From contig NZ_AUWR01000060.1 in the NCBI RefSeq assembly GCF_000455125.1, positions 1 to 41,046 of the forward strand: a stretch of DNA of 41,046 nucleotides, written 5' to 3'. Source of the stretch: Mycobacterium sp. UM_WGJ. GTDB taxonomy: Bacteria; Actinomycetota; Actinomycetes; Mycobacteriales; Mycobacteriaceae. A program made the position numbers and the translations under genes. Shown here one piece after another: positions 1 to 9,649 of the stretch (its first letter is position 1; the number at the start of each line of letters is the position of its first letter). The notes beneath the pieces are model-generated. The model saw nothing but the letters and a program-made list of their open reading frames with translations, was not told the origin of the DNA and did no database searches.

Positions 1-339
1 AGGTGCGGAGGAGTCCGGTGAAGAAGACAGCGCGAACCGCCCCAGCATGAGCCAGGCCAGCGCCATCATCACCGCGCCGGTGGTGGTCATGGTCAGGGCC
101 ACCGTCGCGAGCCGCGACGGCAGGTTCAGCAGCCGGACTCCGAAGGTCGGGTCCTGCACCACCGGCCGTGCACCGGCCCCGAGCGCACCGATGGCCATCA
201 GCACGGTGCCGGTGGCGCCGAACCGGCGGGTTCTCCGCAATGCGACCAGTTCAGCGGCGTTAAGCGGGGAGCCGACGGTGCGCTCATCGCCGTGCAGGTG
301 CGCGATCGACGAGCTCAGCGAGTGCCGGCGGAGGGCCAT
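1..339 (-). CDS. mptB: Alpha-(1->6)-mannopyranosyltransferase MptB, N-terminal part (cut by window edge)
   Basis: Only the first 113 codons are in the window; the gene runs off the left edge. The protein starts MALRRHSLSSSIAHLHGDE and continues with segments such as GATGTVLMAIGALGAGARP and LTMTTTGAVMMALAWLMLG, which I recognise as the N terminus of mycobacterial MptB (Rv1459c). These are two hydrophobic membrane segments of a GT-C type polyprenyl-phosphomannose-dependent mannosyltransferase acting on the lipomannan/lipoarabinomannan core at the plasma membrane. The ATG at 339 lies six bases after a TACGCT -10-like element on the minus strand, so the transcript may be leaderless. It is divergent from sufR, as in Mtb. 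The family assignment is from recognition; the catalytic region is not visible. Confidence 0.9.
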   Translation of the reverse strand, partial: MALRRHSLSSSIAHLHGDERTVGSPLNAAELVALRRTRRFGATGTVLMAIGALGAGARPVVQDPTFGVRLLNLPSRLATVALTMTTTGAVMMALAWLMLGRFALSSSPDSSAP

Positions 340-351
340 CACAGCAGCGTA
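340..351 (-). promoter_or_regulatory. Probable -10 element for leaderless mptB
   Basis: On the minus strand TACGCT (346-351) is followed by six bases and then the mptB ATG at 339. A TANNNT hexamer ending 6-7 bases before a start codon is the usual arrangement of leaderless mycobacterial genes. No clear -35 is seen. Confidence 0.5.
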
Positions 352-466
352 ACGGCCGCTCTTCGAAGCCTGGGGACGCCCGGCGCCGCGCCGGATGTGA
401 TCAGCGCAACGGCCGATCCGGGCTGAACTGAGGTAACCCTTTCTAGACCGAGCTCTGGAATTGCGT

Positions 467-482
467 CACACTGGTGTTGTGA
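467..482 (+). promoter_or_regulatory. SufR operator overlapping the sufR -10 and start codon
   Basis: The sequence ACACT-N5-TGTGA occupies 468-482; with the preceding base it forms TCACA/TGTGA arms. It matches the inverted repeat I recall being reported for mycobacterial SufR autoregulation. CACACT (467-472) sits six bases before GTG 479 and could be the -10 of a leaderless transcript, so bound repressor would cover both the promoter and the first codon. The motif is seen directly; SufR binding is inferred from the family. Confidence 0.65.
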
Positions 483-1303
483 AATTCGAGGCCTCCGAAA
501 TGGGGGAGGTGGACACCGCAACCGAAACCGCCGGGCAACGCCCCGGCGGTGCGGTTACGGCGGACACCCCGGCCGAAGTCGCCGGCGGCCACGACACGCG
601 TCACGCGGTGGTACGCCTGCTGATGGAATCCGGATCGATCACCGCGGGGGAGATCGGCGCCCGGTTGGGTTTGTCGGCCGCCGGGGTGCGTCGCCACCTC
701 GATGCCCTGATCGAGATGGGTGACGCCGAGGCACATGCGGCGGCATCCTGGCAGCAGGTGGGACGCGGGCGTCCGGCGAAGCGGTTCCAGCTCACCGACG
801 CCGGCCGCGGCAAGCTCGGCCACCGCTACGACGACCTCGCGGTGGCCGCCATGCGCCAGCTGCGCGAGATCGGCGGCGAGGACGCGGTGGTCGACTTCGC
901 TCGACAGCGCATTGACGCCATCCTGGCCAAGGTGGCGGCCGTCGCAGCCGGCAGCGGCACGGGCGACGACGGCGACCTGGAGGCCACCGCCCAACGCATC
1001 GCCGGCGCGCTGACGGAGGCCGGCTATGCCGCCACCACGGCTCGGGTGCAGGGAGGTGTACCCGGGGTGCAGATCCTGCAGCACCACTGCCCGGTGGCCA
1101 ACGTCGCCAAGGAGTTCCCGGAATTGTGCCGGGCCGAGCGGCAGGCGATGGCCGAAGTGCTGGGCACTCACGTGCAACGGTTGGCGACCATCGCCGACGG
1201 CGGCTACGTCTGCACCACCCATGTGCCACTGACCAACCGGAGCGCCAAGATCGCCAAGGCCGGCAAGTCCGGCGCCGCCGCGACCGTCAAAAAACAGCAT
1301 TAG
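479..1303 (+). CDS. sufR: SUF operon repressor SufR (Fe-S sensing, ArsR/DeoR-type HTH)
   Basis: This is a 274-residue transcriptional repressor of the suf operon, homologous to Rv1460. A winged helix-turn-helix follows the N-terminal extension ([20 protein letters not shown], then RRHLDAL). The C-terminal half carries Cys204 (HHCPVA), Cys217 (ELCRAE) and Cys245 (YVCTTH). Their C-x12-C-x27-C spacing agrees with the cysteines reported to hold the [4Fe-4S] cluster in mycobacterial SufR. Apo-SufR is expected to release the operon when clusters are damaged or scarce. The start is uncertain: TTG 461 would place the operator inside the gene, GTG 479 fits a leaderless start, and ATG 500 is also in frame. 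I chose 479. sufB follows after 67 bases on the same strand. Confidence 0.92.
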   Translation: MKFEASEMGEVDTATETAGQRPGGAVTADTPAEVAGGHDTRHAVVRLLMESGSITAGEIGARLGLSAAGVRRHLDALIEMGDAEAHAAASWQQVGRGRPAKRFQLTDAGRGKLGHRYDDLAVAAMRQLREIGGEDAVVDFARQRIDAILAKVAAVAAGSGTGDDGDLEATAQRIAGALTEAGYAATTARVQGGVPGVQILQHHCPVANVAKEFPELCRAERQAMAEVLGTHVQRLATIADGGYVCTTHVPLTNRSAKIAKAGKSGAAATVKKQH

Positions 1304-1370
1304 CAGCACCGACCGACCTTCGGCGCACACCCTGCGCCGAAGCCATCACGAGCACCGAAGGAGTGTCACC

Positions 1371-2819
1371 ATGACACTGACGCCGGAGGCCACCACAGCA
1401 GCTGTGGAGCCGACCACCCAGGAAGAGACGATCGCGTCGCTGGGCCGGTACGAATACGGTTGGGCCGACACCGATGCCGCGGGCGCCGCCGCCCAGCGCG
1501 GGCTGTCCGAAGCCGTGGTGCGCGACATCTCGGCGAAGAAGAACGAGCCGGAGTGGATGCTCGAAGCCCGCCTGCGGGCCTACCGGACCTTCATGAAGAA
1601 GCCGATGCCCAACTGGGGTTCGGATCTGTCCGGCATCGACTTCGACAACATCAAGTACTTCGTGCGGTCCACCGAAAAGCAGGCCCAGACCTGGGACGAC
1701 CTGCCCGAGGACATCCGCAACACCTACGACCGGCTGGGTATCCCGGAGGCTGAGAAGCAGCGCTACATCGGTGGTGTGGCGGCCCAGTACGAGTCCGAGG
1801 TCGTCTACCACAAGATCCGCGAAGACCTGGAAGCCCAGGGCGTCGTCTTCCTTGACACCGACACCGCGCTCAAGGAACACGAGGAACTGTTCCGCGAGTA
1901 CTTCGGCACGGTGATCCCGGCGGGCGACAACAAGTTCTCCGCGCTCAACACCGCGGTGTGGAGCGGGGGATCGTTCATCTACGTGCCCAAGGGCGTGCAC
2001 GTCGACATCCCGCTGCAGGCCTACTTCCGGATCAACACCGAGAACATGGGCCAGTTCGAGCGGACGCTGATGATCATCGACGAAGACGCCTATGTGCACT
2101 ACATCGAGGGCTGCACCGCGCCGGTCTATACCTCGGACTCGCTGCACTCCGCGGTGGTGGAGATCGTCGTCAAGCCGGGCGGCCGGTGCCGCTACACCAC
2201 CATCCAGAACTGGTCGGTCAACGTCTACAACCTGGTCACCAAACGGGCCCGGGCCGAGGCCGGAGCCACCATGGAATGGGTCGACGGCAACATCGGCTCG
2301 AAGGTCACCATGAAGTACCCGGCGGTGTGGATGACCGGCGAGCACGCCAAGGGCGAGGTGCTCTCGGTGGCGTTCGCCGGCGAGGACCAGCACCAGGACA
2401 CCGGCGCCAAGATGCTGCACCTGGCGCCCAACACGTCGTCGAACATCGTCTCCAAGTCGGTGTCGCGCGGCGGCGGTCGGTCCTCATACCGGGGTCTGGT
2501 GGAGATCCACAAGGGCGCGCACGGGGCGAAGTCGAGCGTGAAATGCGATGCGCTGCTGGTCGACAACGTCAGCCGCAGCGACACCTACCCCTACGTCGAC
2601 ATCCGTGAGGACGACGTCACCGTCGGCCACGAGGCCACCGTGTCGAAGGTCAGCGAAAACCAGCTGTTCTACCTTATGAGCCGTGGCCTGACCGAGGACG
2701 AGGCGATGGCGATGGTGGTGCGCGGCTTCGTCGAGCCGATCGCCAAGGAACTGCCGATGGAATATGCGCTGGAACTCAACAAGCTGATCCAGCTGCAGAT
2801 GGAAGGCTCGGTGGGCTAG
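1371..2819 (+). CDS. sufB: Fe-S cluster scaffold subunit SufB (intein-free)
   Basis: SufB is part of the SufBC2D scaffold on which Fe-S clusters are built from sulfur delivered by SufS/SufU. The 482-residue protein has the family's uninterrupted beta-helix core ([48 protein letters not shown]) and the C-terminal helical region ending [20 protein letters not shown]. It starts at ATG 1371 with GAAGGAG about 7 bases upstream. Mtb SufB (Rv1461) is much longer because of an intein; here 482 residues is the normal extein length and no intein motifs interrupt it. Its TAG is followed directly by the GTG of sufD, so the two are translationally linked. Confidence 0.97.
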   Translation: MTLTPEATTAAVEPTTQEETIASLGRYEYGWADTDAAGAAAQRGLSEAVVRDISAKKNEPEWMLEARLRAYRTFMKKPMPNWGSDLSGIDFDNIKYFVRSTEKQAQTWDDLPEDIRNTYDRLGIPEAEKQRYIGGVAAQYESEVVYHKIREDLEAQGVVFLDTDTALKEHEELFREYFGTVIPAGDNKFSALNTAVWSGGSFIYVPKGVHVDIPLQAYFRINTENMGQFERTLMIIDEDAYVHYIEGCTAPVYTSDSLHSAVVEIVVKPGGRCRYTTIQNWSVNVYNLVTKRARAEAGATMEWVDGNIGSKVTMKYPAVWMTGEHAKGEVLSVAFAGEDQHQDTGAKMLHLAPNTSSNIVSKSVSRGGGRSSYRGLVEIHKGAHGAKSSVKCDALLVDNVSRSDTYPYVDIREDDVTVGHEATVSKVSENQLFYLMSRGLTEDEAMAMVVRGFVEPIAKELPMEYALELNKLIQLQMEGSVG

Positions 2820-4013
2820 GTGACCTCGACTGGTTTGACGTCCGCCCCGGCGGCCAACCTGACCGCAGCGGTCGAAGGCGGCACCAAGGGCACCGCGTTC
2901 ACCTCGTTCGACGTCGAGGCATTCGAGGTGCCGCACGGTCGCGATGAGATGTGGCGGTTCACCCCGCTGCGCCGGCTGCGCGGCCTGCACGACGGTTCCG
3001 CGGTCGCCGACGCGTCCGCAGGCATCGAAGTCCGCGGTTCGGACACGGTGCGGATCGAGACGGTCGCACGCGGCGACCACCGGCTCGGTGCGGCTGGCGT
3101 GCCCGCGGACCGCATTGCGGCCCAGGCCTTCTCGGCGTTTCGTGAGGCGACGGTGGTAACCGTGCCCAAGGAAGTCAGCGTCGAGGAACCCATCGCGATC
3201 ACGGTCACCGGCCCGGGGGCCGGAGCGACGGCCTACGGCCATCTGCAGGTGCGCGCTGAGGAACTGTCGCGGGCAACGGTCGTGATCGACGTGCGGGGCG
3301 GTGGGACCTACGCCGACAACCTGGAACTCGTGGTCGGCGACGGCGCTGCGCTGACCGTGGTGTGGATCGCCGACGCCGACTCGGATCTGGTGCACGTCAC
3401 CATGCATCACGCGGCGCTGGGCAAGGACGCGGTGCTGCGCCACAGCGCCGTGCAGCTGGGTGGCGAACTGGTGCGTCTGACCGGACGGGTCCGCTTCGAC
3501 GGCCCGGGGGGCGACGCCGAGATGCTCGGCCTGTACTTCGCCGACGACGGCCAGCACCTCGAATCGCGGCTGCTGGTCGACCACGCTCAGCCCAACTGCC
3601 GGTCGAACGTGCTGTACAAGGGTGCGCTGCAAGGTGACCCGGATTCGGCCCTGCCGGACGCCCGCACCGTCTGGGTCGGCGACGTGCTGATCCGCGCGAC
3701 CGGCGTCGGCACCGACACCTTCGAGGTGAACCGCAACCTTGTCCTGGCCGACGGTGCCCGGGCCGACTCGATCCCCAACCTCGAAATCGAGACCGGGGAG
3801 ATCGTGCAGGCCGGACACGCCAGTGCGACTGGACGATTCGATGACCTGCAGTTGTTCTACCTACAGGCGCGCGGCATCCCGGAAGAGCAGGCCCGACGCC
3901 TGATCGTGCGCGGCTTCTTCGGCGAGATCATCGGCAAGATCCCCGTTCCGGCTGTGCAGGAACGCCTCACCGAGGCCGTCGAGCGTGAACTCGCGGTCAC
4001 CGAGAACCAATAA
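2820..4013 (+). CDS. sufD: Fe-S cluster assembly protein SufD
   Basis: SufD is the second scaffold subunit and pairs with SufB in SufBC2D. The 397-residue protein is related to SufB in its C-terminal half, with the typical ending segments NVLYKGALQGDP, EIETGEIVQAGHASATGRF, LFYLQARGIPEEQARRLIVR and GFFGEIIGKIPVP. An N-terminal segment (FEVPHGRDEMWRFTPLRRLR) is characteristic of SufD. It starts at GTG 2820, the first base after the sufB stop, with no room for an alternative close start. It is homologous to Rv1462 and is followed 34 bases later by sufC. Confidence 0.96.
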   Translation: MTSTGLTSAPAANLTAAVEGGTKGTAFTSFDVEAFEVPHGRDEMWRFTPLRRLRGLHDGSAVADASAGIEVRGSDTVRIETVARGDHRLGAAGVPADRIAAQAFSAFREATVVTVPKEVSVEEPIAITVTGPGAGATAYGHLQVRAEELSRATVVIDVRGGGTYADNLELVVGDGAALTVVWIADADSDLVHVTMHHAALGKDAVLRHSAVQLGGELVRLTGRVRFDGPGGDAEMLGLYFADDGQHLESRLLVDHAQPNCRSNVLYKGALQGDPDSALPDARTVWVGDVLIRATGVGTDTFEVNRNLVLADGARADSIPNLEIETGEIVQAGHASATGRFDDLQLFYLQARGIPEEQARRLIVRGFFGEIIGKIPVPAVQERLTEAVERELAVTENQ

Positions 4014-4047
4014 CCCCGAACTCATCATCTAAGGACACGCATCAGCA

Positions 4048-4836
4048 ATGAGCACACTGGAAATCAAGGACCTGCATGTGAGTGTGTCGCCTGGCGGCAC
4101 CGGCGACGACGGCACGGCCGACATCCCGATTCTGCACGGCGTCGACCTCACGGTGAACTCCGGTGAGACGCACGCCTTGATGGGCCCCAACGGGTCGGGC
4201 AAGTCCACCCTGTCGTACGCGATTGCCGGGCACCCCAAGTACACCGTCACGTCCGGGTCGATCACCCTCGACGGCGAAGACGTGCTGGCGATGAGCATCG
4301 ATGAGCGTGCGCGTGCGGGACTGTTCCTGGCCATGCAATACCCGGTCGAGGTGCCGGGGGTGTCGATGTCGAACTTCCTGCGCACCGCGGTGACCGCCGT
4401 GCGCGGCGAGGCGCCGAAGCTGCGGGCCTGGATCAAGGAGCAGCGCGCGGCCTTCACCGAATTGGGCATCGACTCCGCGTTCGCCGAGCGCAACGTCAAC
4501 GAGGGCTTCTCCGGTGGTGAGAAGAAGCGCCACGAGATCCTGCAGCTGAGCCTGCTCAAGCCGAAGATCGCGGTCCTCGACGAGACCGACTCCGGCCTGG
4601 ACGTCGACGCGCTGCGGGTGGTCAGCGAAGGGGTGAATCGCTACCAGGAGGCGGAGAACGGTGGCGTGCTGGTGATCACGCACTACACCCGCATCCTGCG
4701 CTACATCCAGCCGCAGTTCGTGCACGTCTTCGCCGGCGGCCGGATCGTCGAGTCGGGTGGGCCGGAGCTGGCCGACGAGCTGGAGGAGAACGGCTACGAG
4801 CGCTTCACCGCCGAGGCGGCAGTGGCGGAGGCGTAG
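4048..4836 (+). CDS. sufC: Fe-S cluster assembly ATPase SufC
   Basis: SufC is the ABC-type ATPase of the SufBC2D complex; it is cytoplasmic and not a transporter. The 262-residue protein has a Walker A motif (GPNGSGKST, about residue 46), the signature FSGGEKKRHEILQL, and a Walker B AVLDETDSGLD, with the Asp-Glu-Thr-Asp form typical of SufC. An H-loop His is in VITHYTRILRYI. It is homologous to Rv1463. The start at ATG 4048 gives the conserved beginning MSTLEIKDLHVSV. Only three bases separate its stop from sufS. Confidence 0.97.
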   Translation: MSTLEIKDLHVSVSPGGTGDDGTADIPILHGVDLTVNSGETHALMGPNGSGKSTLSYAIAGHPKYTVTSGSITLDGEDVLAMSIDERARAGLFLAMQYPVEVPGVSMSNFLRTAVTAVRGEAPKLRAWIKEQRAAFTELGIDSAFAERNVNEGFSGGEKKRHEILQLSLLKPKIAVLDETDSGLDVDALRVVSEGVNRYQEAENGGVLVITHYTRILRYIQPQFVHVFAGGRIVESGGPELADELEENGYERFTAEAAVAEA

Positions 4837-6102
<1,266 letters not shown>

Positions 6103-6105
6103 GAC

Positions 6106-6603
6106 TTGCGTCTTGAGCAGTTCTATCAAGAGGTGATCCTCGATCACTACAAGCATCCGCAGCATCGCGGTCTGCGGGAGCCCTACGGCGCGCAGGTGTA
6201 TCACGTCAATCCCACCTGCGGTGACGAACTGACCCTGCGGGTGGCGCTGTCGGCCGACGGTACGCAGATCGCCGATGTCTCCTACGACGGGCAGGGTTGC
6301 TCGATCTCGCAGGCAGCCACCTCGGTGCTGGCCACCCAGGTGATCGGCTTGACGGTGGAGCAGGCGTGCGCGACATTCGATGCGTTCCACGAAATGGTGT
6401 CGTCGCGCGGCAGCGTGGAAGGCGACGAGGAGGTGCTCGGCGACGGTATCGCGTTCGCCGGAGTGGCCAAGTACCCGGCGCGAGTCAAGTGCGCGTTGCT
6501 CGGCTGGATGGCGTTCAAAGATGCTTTGGCACAGGCACTCGCGAAGACATCGGAACAAACGCTGGCATCAGTCAGTGGCACAACCCAGGAGATGAATCGA
6601 TGA
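6106..6603 (+). CDS. sufU: Zinc-dependent sulfurtransferase SufU
   Basis: SufU accepts persulfide sulfur from SufS and delivers it to the SufBCD scaffold in Gram-positive bacteria and mycobacteria. The 165-residue IscU-like protein has the zinc/active-site residues Cys38 and Asp40 (NPTCGDE), Cys65 (GQGCSIS) and Cys129 (RVKCALLGW), at the spacing typical of SufU. It also has the SufU-specific insertion between the last two cysteines. TTG 6106 is the only possible start, because an in-frame TGA lies at 6100, and it gives the conserved beginning RLEQFYQEVILDHYKHPQHRG. It is homologous to Rv1465. Its stop overlaps the next start (ATGA). Confidence 0.95.
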   Translation: MRLEQFYQEVILDHYKHPQHRGLREPYGAQVYHVNPTCGDELTLRVALSADGTQIADVSYDGQGCSISQAATSVLATQVIGLTVEQACATFDAFHEMVSSRGSVEGDEEVLGDGIAFAGVAKYPARVKCALLGWMAFKDALAQALAKTSEQTLASVSGTTQEMNR

Positions 6604-6941
6604 GCGAATTGGGACCGGACGAGCTGCTCGCCGAAGTCGAGGAATCGATGCACGACGTCATCGACCCCGAGATCGGCATCAACGTGATGGACCTGGGCCT
6701 GGTGTATGACCTGTCGATCCGGCAGGACGAGGACGGGGCGGCCGCGGTCGTCACCATGACCCTCACCTCGCCGGCCTGCCCGCTGCAGGACATGATCGCC
6801 GAACAGGTCGAGAACGCCACGGTGGGTGCCGGCCTGGTCAAGAAGGTCGACCTGTCCTGGGTCTGGGAGCCGGCCTGGGGACCGGACAAGATCACCGACG
6901 AGGGCCGCGAGATGATGCGCGCAGTCGGTTTCACGGTCTGA
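6600..6941 (+). CDS. sufT: MIP18/DUF59 Fe-S assembly factor, SufT-like
   Basis: This is a 113-residue homolog of Rv1466, a DUF59 (MIP18) protein that supports Fe-S cluster maturation. Visible family features are DVIDPEIGINVMDLGLVYDL near the start, the central SPACPLQDMI with the conserved cysteine, and a C-terminal VWEPAWGPDKITDEGR. The start ATG 6600 overlaps the sufU stop as ATGA, so translation should be coupled. In Mtb it is the last member of the suf operon; here another gene follows after only two bases. The symbol sufT is a family name, and its exact biochemical step is not settled. Confidence 0.93.
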   Translation: MSELGPDELLAEVEESMHDVIDPEIGINVMDLGLVYDLSIRQDEDGAAAVVTMTLTSPACPLQDMIAEQVENATVGAGLVKKVDLSWVWEPAWGPDKITDEGREMMRAVGFTV

Positions 6942-6943
6942 CC

Positions 6944-7768
6944 GTGCCGGCATCCGAGTTCTGGCTGTGCCGGACCTGCGGTGTCGAACACGATGCGACG
7001 CCGCAGGTGTGTGCGATCTGCGAGGACGACCGGCAATGGGTGCCGCAGGACGGCCAGCACTGGGCCACGTTGGACGGCTTGGTCGCCGAGGGCATGCGGT
7101 CCTACGCCTTTGAGCTAGAACCCGGATTGATCGGGATCGGCAGCAACCCGCCCCTGGGTATCGGTCAACTGGGCAAGCTGGTGTGCACGCCCAGCGGCAA
7201 CATCCTCTGGGATCCTTCGGGATTCATCGATGAGGCCGGGGTCGCTGCGGCGCTCGAGCAGGGCCCGGTGCTCGGTGTGGTAGCCAGTCACCCGCACATG
7301 TTCGGCGCCCAGGTGGAATGGGGCCGGCGACTCGGCGGGGTACCGGTGTACGTCAACGCCGCGGACAAAGAATGGGTGATGCGTCCGGATCCGGCGATCC
7401 GATACTGGTCCGGGCGGTTGGAGATCGCACCCGGATTGACCCTGATTCAAGTCGGCGGGCACTTTCCGGGCAGCTCCGTCGCCTGCTGGGACGCCGGTGC
7501 CGACGGTCGCGGAGTGCTGCTGGTCGGCGACACCGTATTCCCGAACCCGGACCGGCGCACCGTGGCCTTCTTGCGCAGCTACCCGAACCGGATACCGCTG
7601 TCGGCCGCTGTCGCCCAGCGGATGGCCGAGACGATGGAACAGTTGCGCTTCGACCGCATTTACGGCCTGCACACCAACACCATCGACACCGATGCGGTGG
7701 CCGCGGTCCGGTTCTCGGCGGACCGCCACGCAGCCTGGGCCCGCGGCGACCACGACGACCTCACCTAG
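6944..7768 (+). CDS. Zinc-ribbon metallo-beta-lactamase-fold hydrolase
   Basis: This 274-residue protein joins an N-terminal Cys4 zinc ribbon (Cys9, Cys12, Cys23, Cys26: CRTCG...CAICE) to a metallo-beta-lactamase fold. Metal-site candidates are His116 and His118 (SHPHMFG), the His in GGHFPGSS, the Asp in LLVGDTVFPNP, and the His in GLHTNT. The usual HxHxDH motif is only HPHMFG here, so the second metal's Asp-His pair is missing. I believe this is a trait of a conserved uncharacterised family rather than damage. GTG 6944 lies two bases after the sufT stop, so it is probably co-transcribed with suf. The substrate is unknown. I do not recall this gene in the Mtb suf locus. Confidence 0.85.
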   Translation: MPASEFWLCRTCGVEHDATPQVCAICEDDRQWVPQDGQHWATLDGLVAEGMRSYAFELEPGLIGIGSNPPLGIGQLGKLVCTPSGNILWDPSGFIDEAGVAAALEQGPVLGVVASHPHMFGAQVEWGRRLGGVPVYVNAADKEWVMRPDPAIRYWSGRLEIAPGLTLIQVGGHFPGSSVACWDAGADGRGVLLVGDTVFPNPDRRTVAFLRSYPNRIPLSAAVAQRMAETMEQLRFDRIYGLHTNTIDTDAVAAVRFSADRHAAWARGDHDDLT

Positions 7769-7827
7769 CGCGGGACCGGTCAACGTTGTCATGTGTCCCG
7801 GCCGGCGGCCCGGGAGGCGGGCGCTGC

Positions 7828-7839
7828 CATACTCGTCGC
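7828..7839 (+). promoter_or_regulatory. Possible -10 element for a leaderless transcript of the amidohydrolase unit
   Basis: CATACT (7828-7833) is followed by six bases and GTG 7840, the same layout as other leaderless starts in this window. The intervening 71 bases after the previous gene are GC-rich with no clear -35. Confidence 0.35.
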
Positions 7840-7872
7840 GTGACTGCGACCGAAAACGAGCGGACACGGTGA
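7840..7872 (+). CDS. Possible 10-codon leader ORF coupled to the amidohydrolase
   Basis: GTG 7840 opens a ten-codon frame (MTATENERTR) whose TGA (7870-7872) overlaps the GTG start of the amidohydrolase at 7869. It lies at the leaderless distance from a -10-like CATACT. This could be a translated leader peptide that couples translation of the lipoprotein gene, or a chance frame. No similarity to a known leader peptide is recognised. Confidence 0.35.
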   Translation: MTATENERTR

Positions 7873-9602
7873 CGACAAGCAGACGACGGTTTATGGCCGG
7901 GATGGCTGCCGCCGCGGCCGGCACAGCCGTCGGTGGGCTCGCCGGGTGCGGATCACGAGGGCCGGGGGCCGACACGATCTTCGTCGGTGGCCCGGTGGTG
8001 ACAGTGGCACCCGGCGCCCCGGAAGCCGAAGCACTCGCCGTCACCGGCGGACGGATCAGCCAGGTCGGCGCAGCCGACGACGTGCTGCGACTGCGCGGGT
8101 CGGACACCACCGTCATCGACCTGCGCGGCCGGGCGCTGCTACCGGCGTTCGTGGAGCCGCATGGGCATCCCTTCGAAATGGGCTCCACCCTGGCCCCACC
8201 GGCCATCGACGTGCGGCCCTTCACCGTCCCCACCGCCAACGGGGTATTCGCCAAGCTGGCCGAGGCCGTGGCAGACACCCCCAAGGGCCAGCCGATTCTG
8301 CTCAACGGGGTGGATCCGCTGCTGCAGACCGGGCTACAGCCCTTCACCCGGGCCGAACTGTCCCGGCTGGCCCCGAACAATCCCGTGGTGATCATCTCCA
8401 ACAGCGGCCACGCCGCTTACGGCAACACCGCCGCGTTCACCGCGGCCGGCATCACCAAAACCACCCCCAACCCGGCCGGAGCGCAGTACCTCCACGGCCC
8501 GGACGGACAGCTGACCGGCGAGGTGCGTGAGGCGGCGGCGGTGATGGCGTTGATCGCGCCGTTCTCCGGGGCGATCATGGCCAACGCCGGGGATAACCTG
8601 CGCTGGGCCTACGCGCAACTCGCGCGCGCGGGAATCGCCACGGCCACCGAGCATTCCTATGACGCACGTGCCCAGTCTGAGGTGTTCGGCAAGCTCGCCC
8701 AGCAGGCCGACTGCGCGGTGCGGGTGCGGGCCTATGAGATCGGCACCGCAGATCTGGCTGCGGATTCGAAGAATGTGCGCGGCAAGCGAGCCCGCGCCGA
8801 CGTGCTGTTCGACAAGATCGGGATGAAGATGTGGGCGGACGGTTCGCCCTGGCAGGGCAACATCTTCACCACCTTCCCGTATCTGACCAACGCCACCACG
8901 GCGAACATGGGGCTGGGACCCGACCACCGCGGCAGGATGAACTACTCGCCCGAGCAGATCCAGGAACTGACCAAGGCCTTCGTCGATCAGCATTGGCAGG
9001 TCTCCTGCCACGTCCACGGCGATGCCGCGATCGACGTGGTGCTGGACGCGTTCGAACAGGCGCGCACACCGCCGGCGCTACGGCCCCGGATCGAACATGT
9101 CGGGGCCATGCGGCCCGATCAGTTCGCGCGGGCCGCCAAGCTGGGAATCACCCCCAGCCTGTTCATCGAACACCTCTATTTCTGGGGAGATGTGTTGGTG
9201 GACAAGCTGTTCGGTCCAGAACACGGCTCGCACTGGATGTCGGCGCGGTCGGCCCTGGACGCCGGCTTGCACCTGTCGTTCCACAATGACGGCACCGTCA
9301 CCCCGCCCAATCCGATCGGCAACATCGCCACCGCGGTGAACCGGATCGCCAAGGGCAGCGGCCGGGTGCTGGCCCCCGAGCAGCGCATCGGCGTCGACGC
9401 GGCGATCAAGGCGCAGACCCTCAACGCCGCATGGCAACTGCGGCTGGACACCGAGATCGGCAGCCTGGAAGCCGGCAAGTACGCCGATCTGGTGGTGCTG
9501 TCGCACAACCCCCGCCGGGTTCCGCCGGACGAACTGCGTGACGTGGCTGTGGAGGCCACTTATCTGATGGGTCGGCAGACCTACGGGAAGGTGCTGGGGT
9601 AG
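7869..9602 (+). CDS. Tat-exported lipoprotein amidohydrolase (YtcJ-like)
   Basis: This 577-residue protein begins with a twin-arginine signal (TSRRRFMAGMAAAAAGTAVGG) ending in a lipobox LAGC, so it should be exported folded and lipid-anchored outside the membrane. The rest is an amidohydrolase-superfamily enzyme of the YtcJ type: beta-sandwich DTIFVGGPVVTVAPG, metal-binding EPHGHPFEMG, HVHGDAAIDVVLDAF, LSFHNDGTVTPPNP, and a C-terminal GKYADLVVLSHNP. It should hydrolyse an amide or related C-N bond with bound metal; the substrate is unknown. GTG 7869 puts the Arg-Arg pair at the proper distance. The frame is open further upstream, but that overlaps the previous gene and would bury the signal peptide. 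A hairpin follows the stop. Confidence 0.88.
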   Translation: MTTSRRRFMAGMAAAAAGTAVGGLAGCGSRGPGADTIFVGGPVVTVAPGAPEAEALAVTGGRISQVGAADDVLRLRGSDTTVIDLRGRALLPAFVEPHGHPFEMGSTLAPPAIDVRPFTVPTANGVFAKLAEAVADTPKGQPILLNGVDPLLQTGLQPFTRAELSRLAPNNPVVIISNSGHAAYGNTAAFTAAGITKTTPNPAGAQYLHGPDGQLTGEVREAAAVMALIAPFSGAIMANAGDNLRWAYAQLARAGIATATEHSYDARAQSEVFGKLAQQADCAVRVRAYEIGTADLAADSKNVRGKRARADVLFDKIGMKMWADGSPWQGNIFTTFPYLTNATTANMGLGPDHRGRMNYSPEQIQELTKAFVDQHWQVSCHVHGDAAIDVVLDAFEQARTPPALRPRIEHVGAMRPDQFARAAKLGITPSLFIEHLYFWGDVLVDKLFGPEHGSHWMSARSALDAGLHLSFHNDGTVTPPNPIGNIATAVNRIAKGSGRVLAPEQRIGVDAAIKAQTLNAAWQLRLDTEIGSLEAGKYADLVVLSHNPRRVPPDELRDVAVEATYLMGRQTYGKVLG

Positions 9603-9619
9603 GGGTTGGCGAGCGGGCG

Positions 9620-9649
9620 CCTCGGGCCCGCTACGCGGGCCGCTCGAGG
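9620..9649. terminator. Bidirectional stem-loop between convergent genes
   Basis: GGCCCGC (9625-9631), loop TAC, GCGGGCC (9635-9641) form a perfect stem, extended by CCTCG (9620-9624) pairing with CGAGG (9645-9649) across a three-base bulge. It lies between the stop of the amidohydrolase and the last codons of the convergent DUF5666 gene. There is no U-tract, which is common for mycobacterial hairpins. Confidence 0.55.

Noticed and set aside
7497-7868. Upstream extension of the amidohydrolase frame by 124 codons
   Set aside because: It lies within the MBL-fold gene in another frame, and it would place the twin-arginine and lipobox signal in the middle of the protein.
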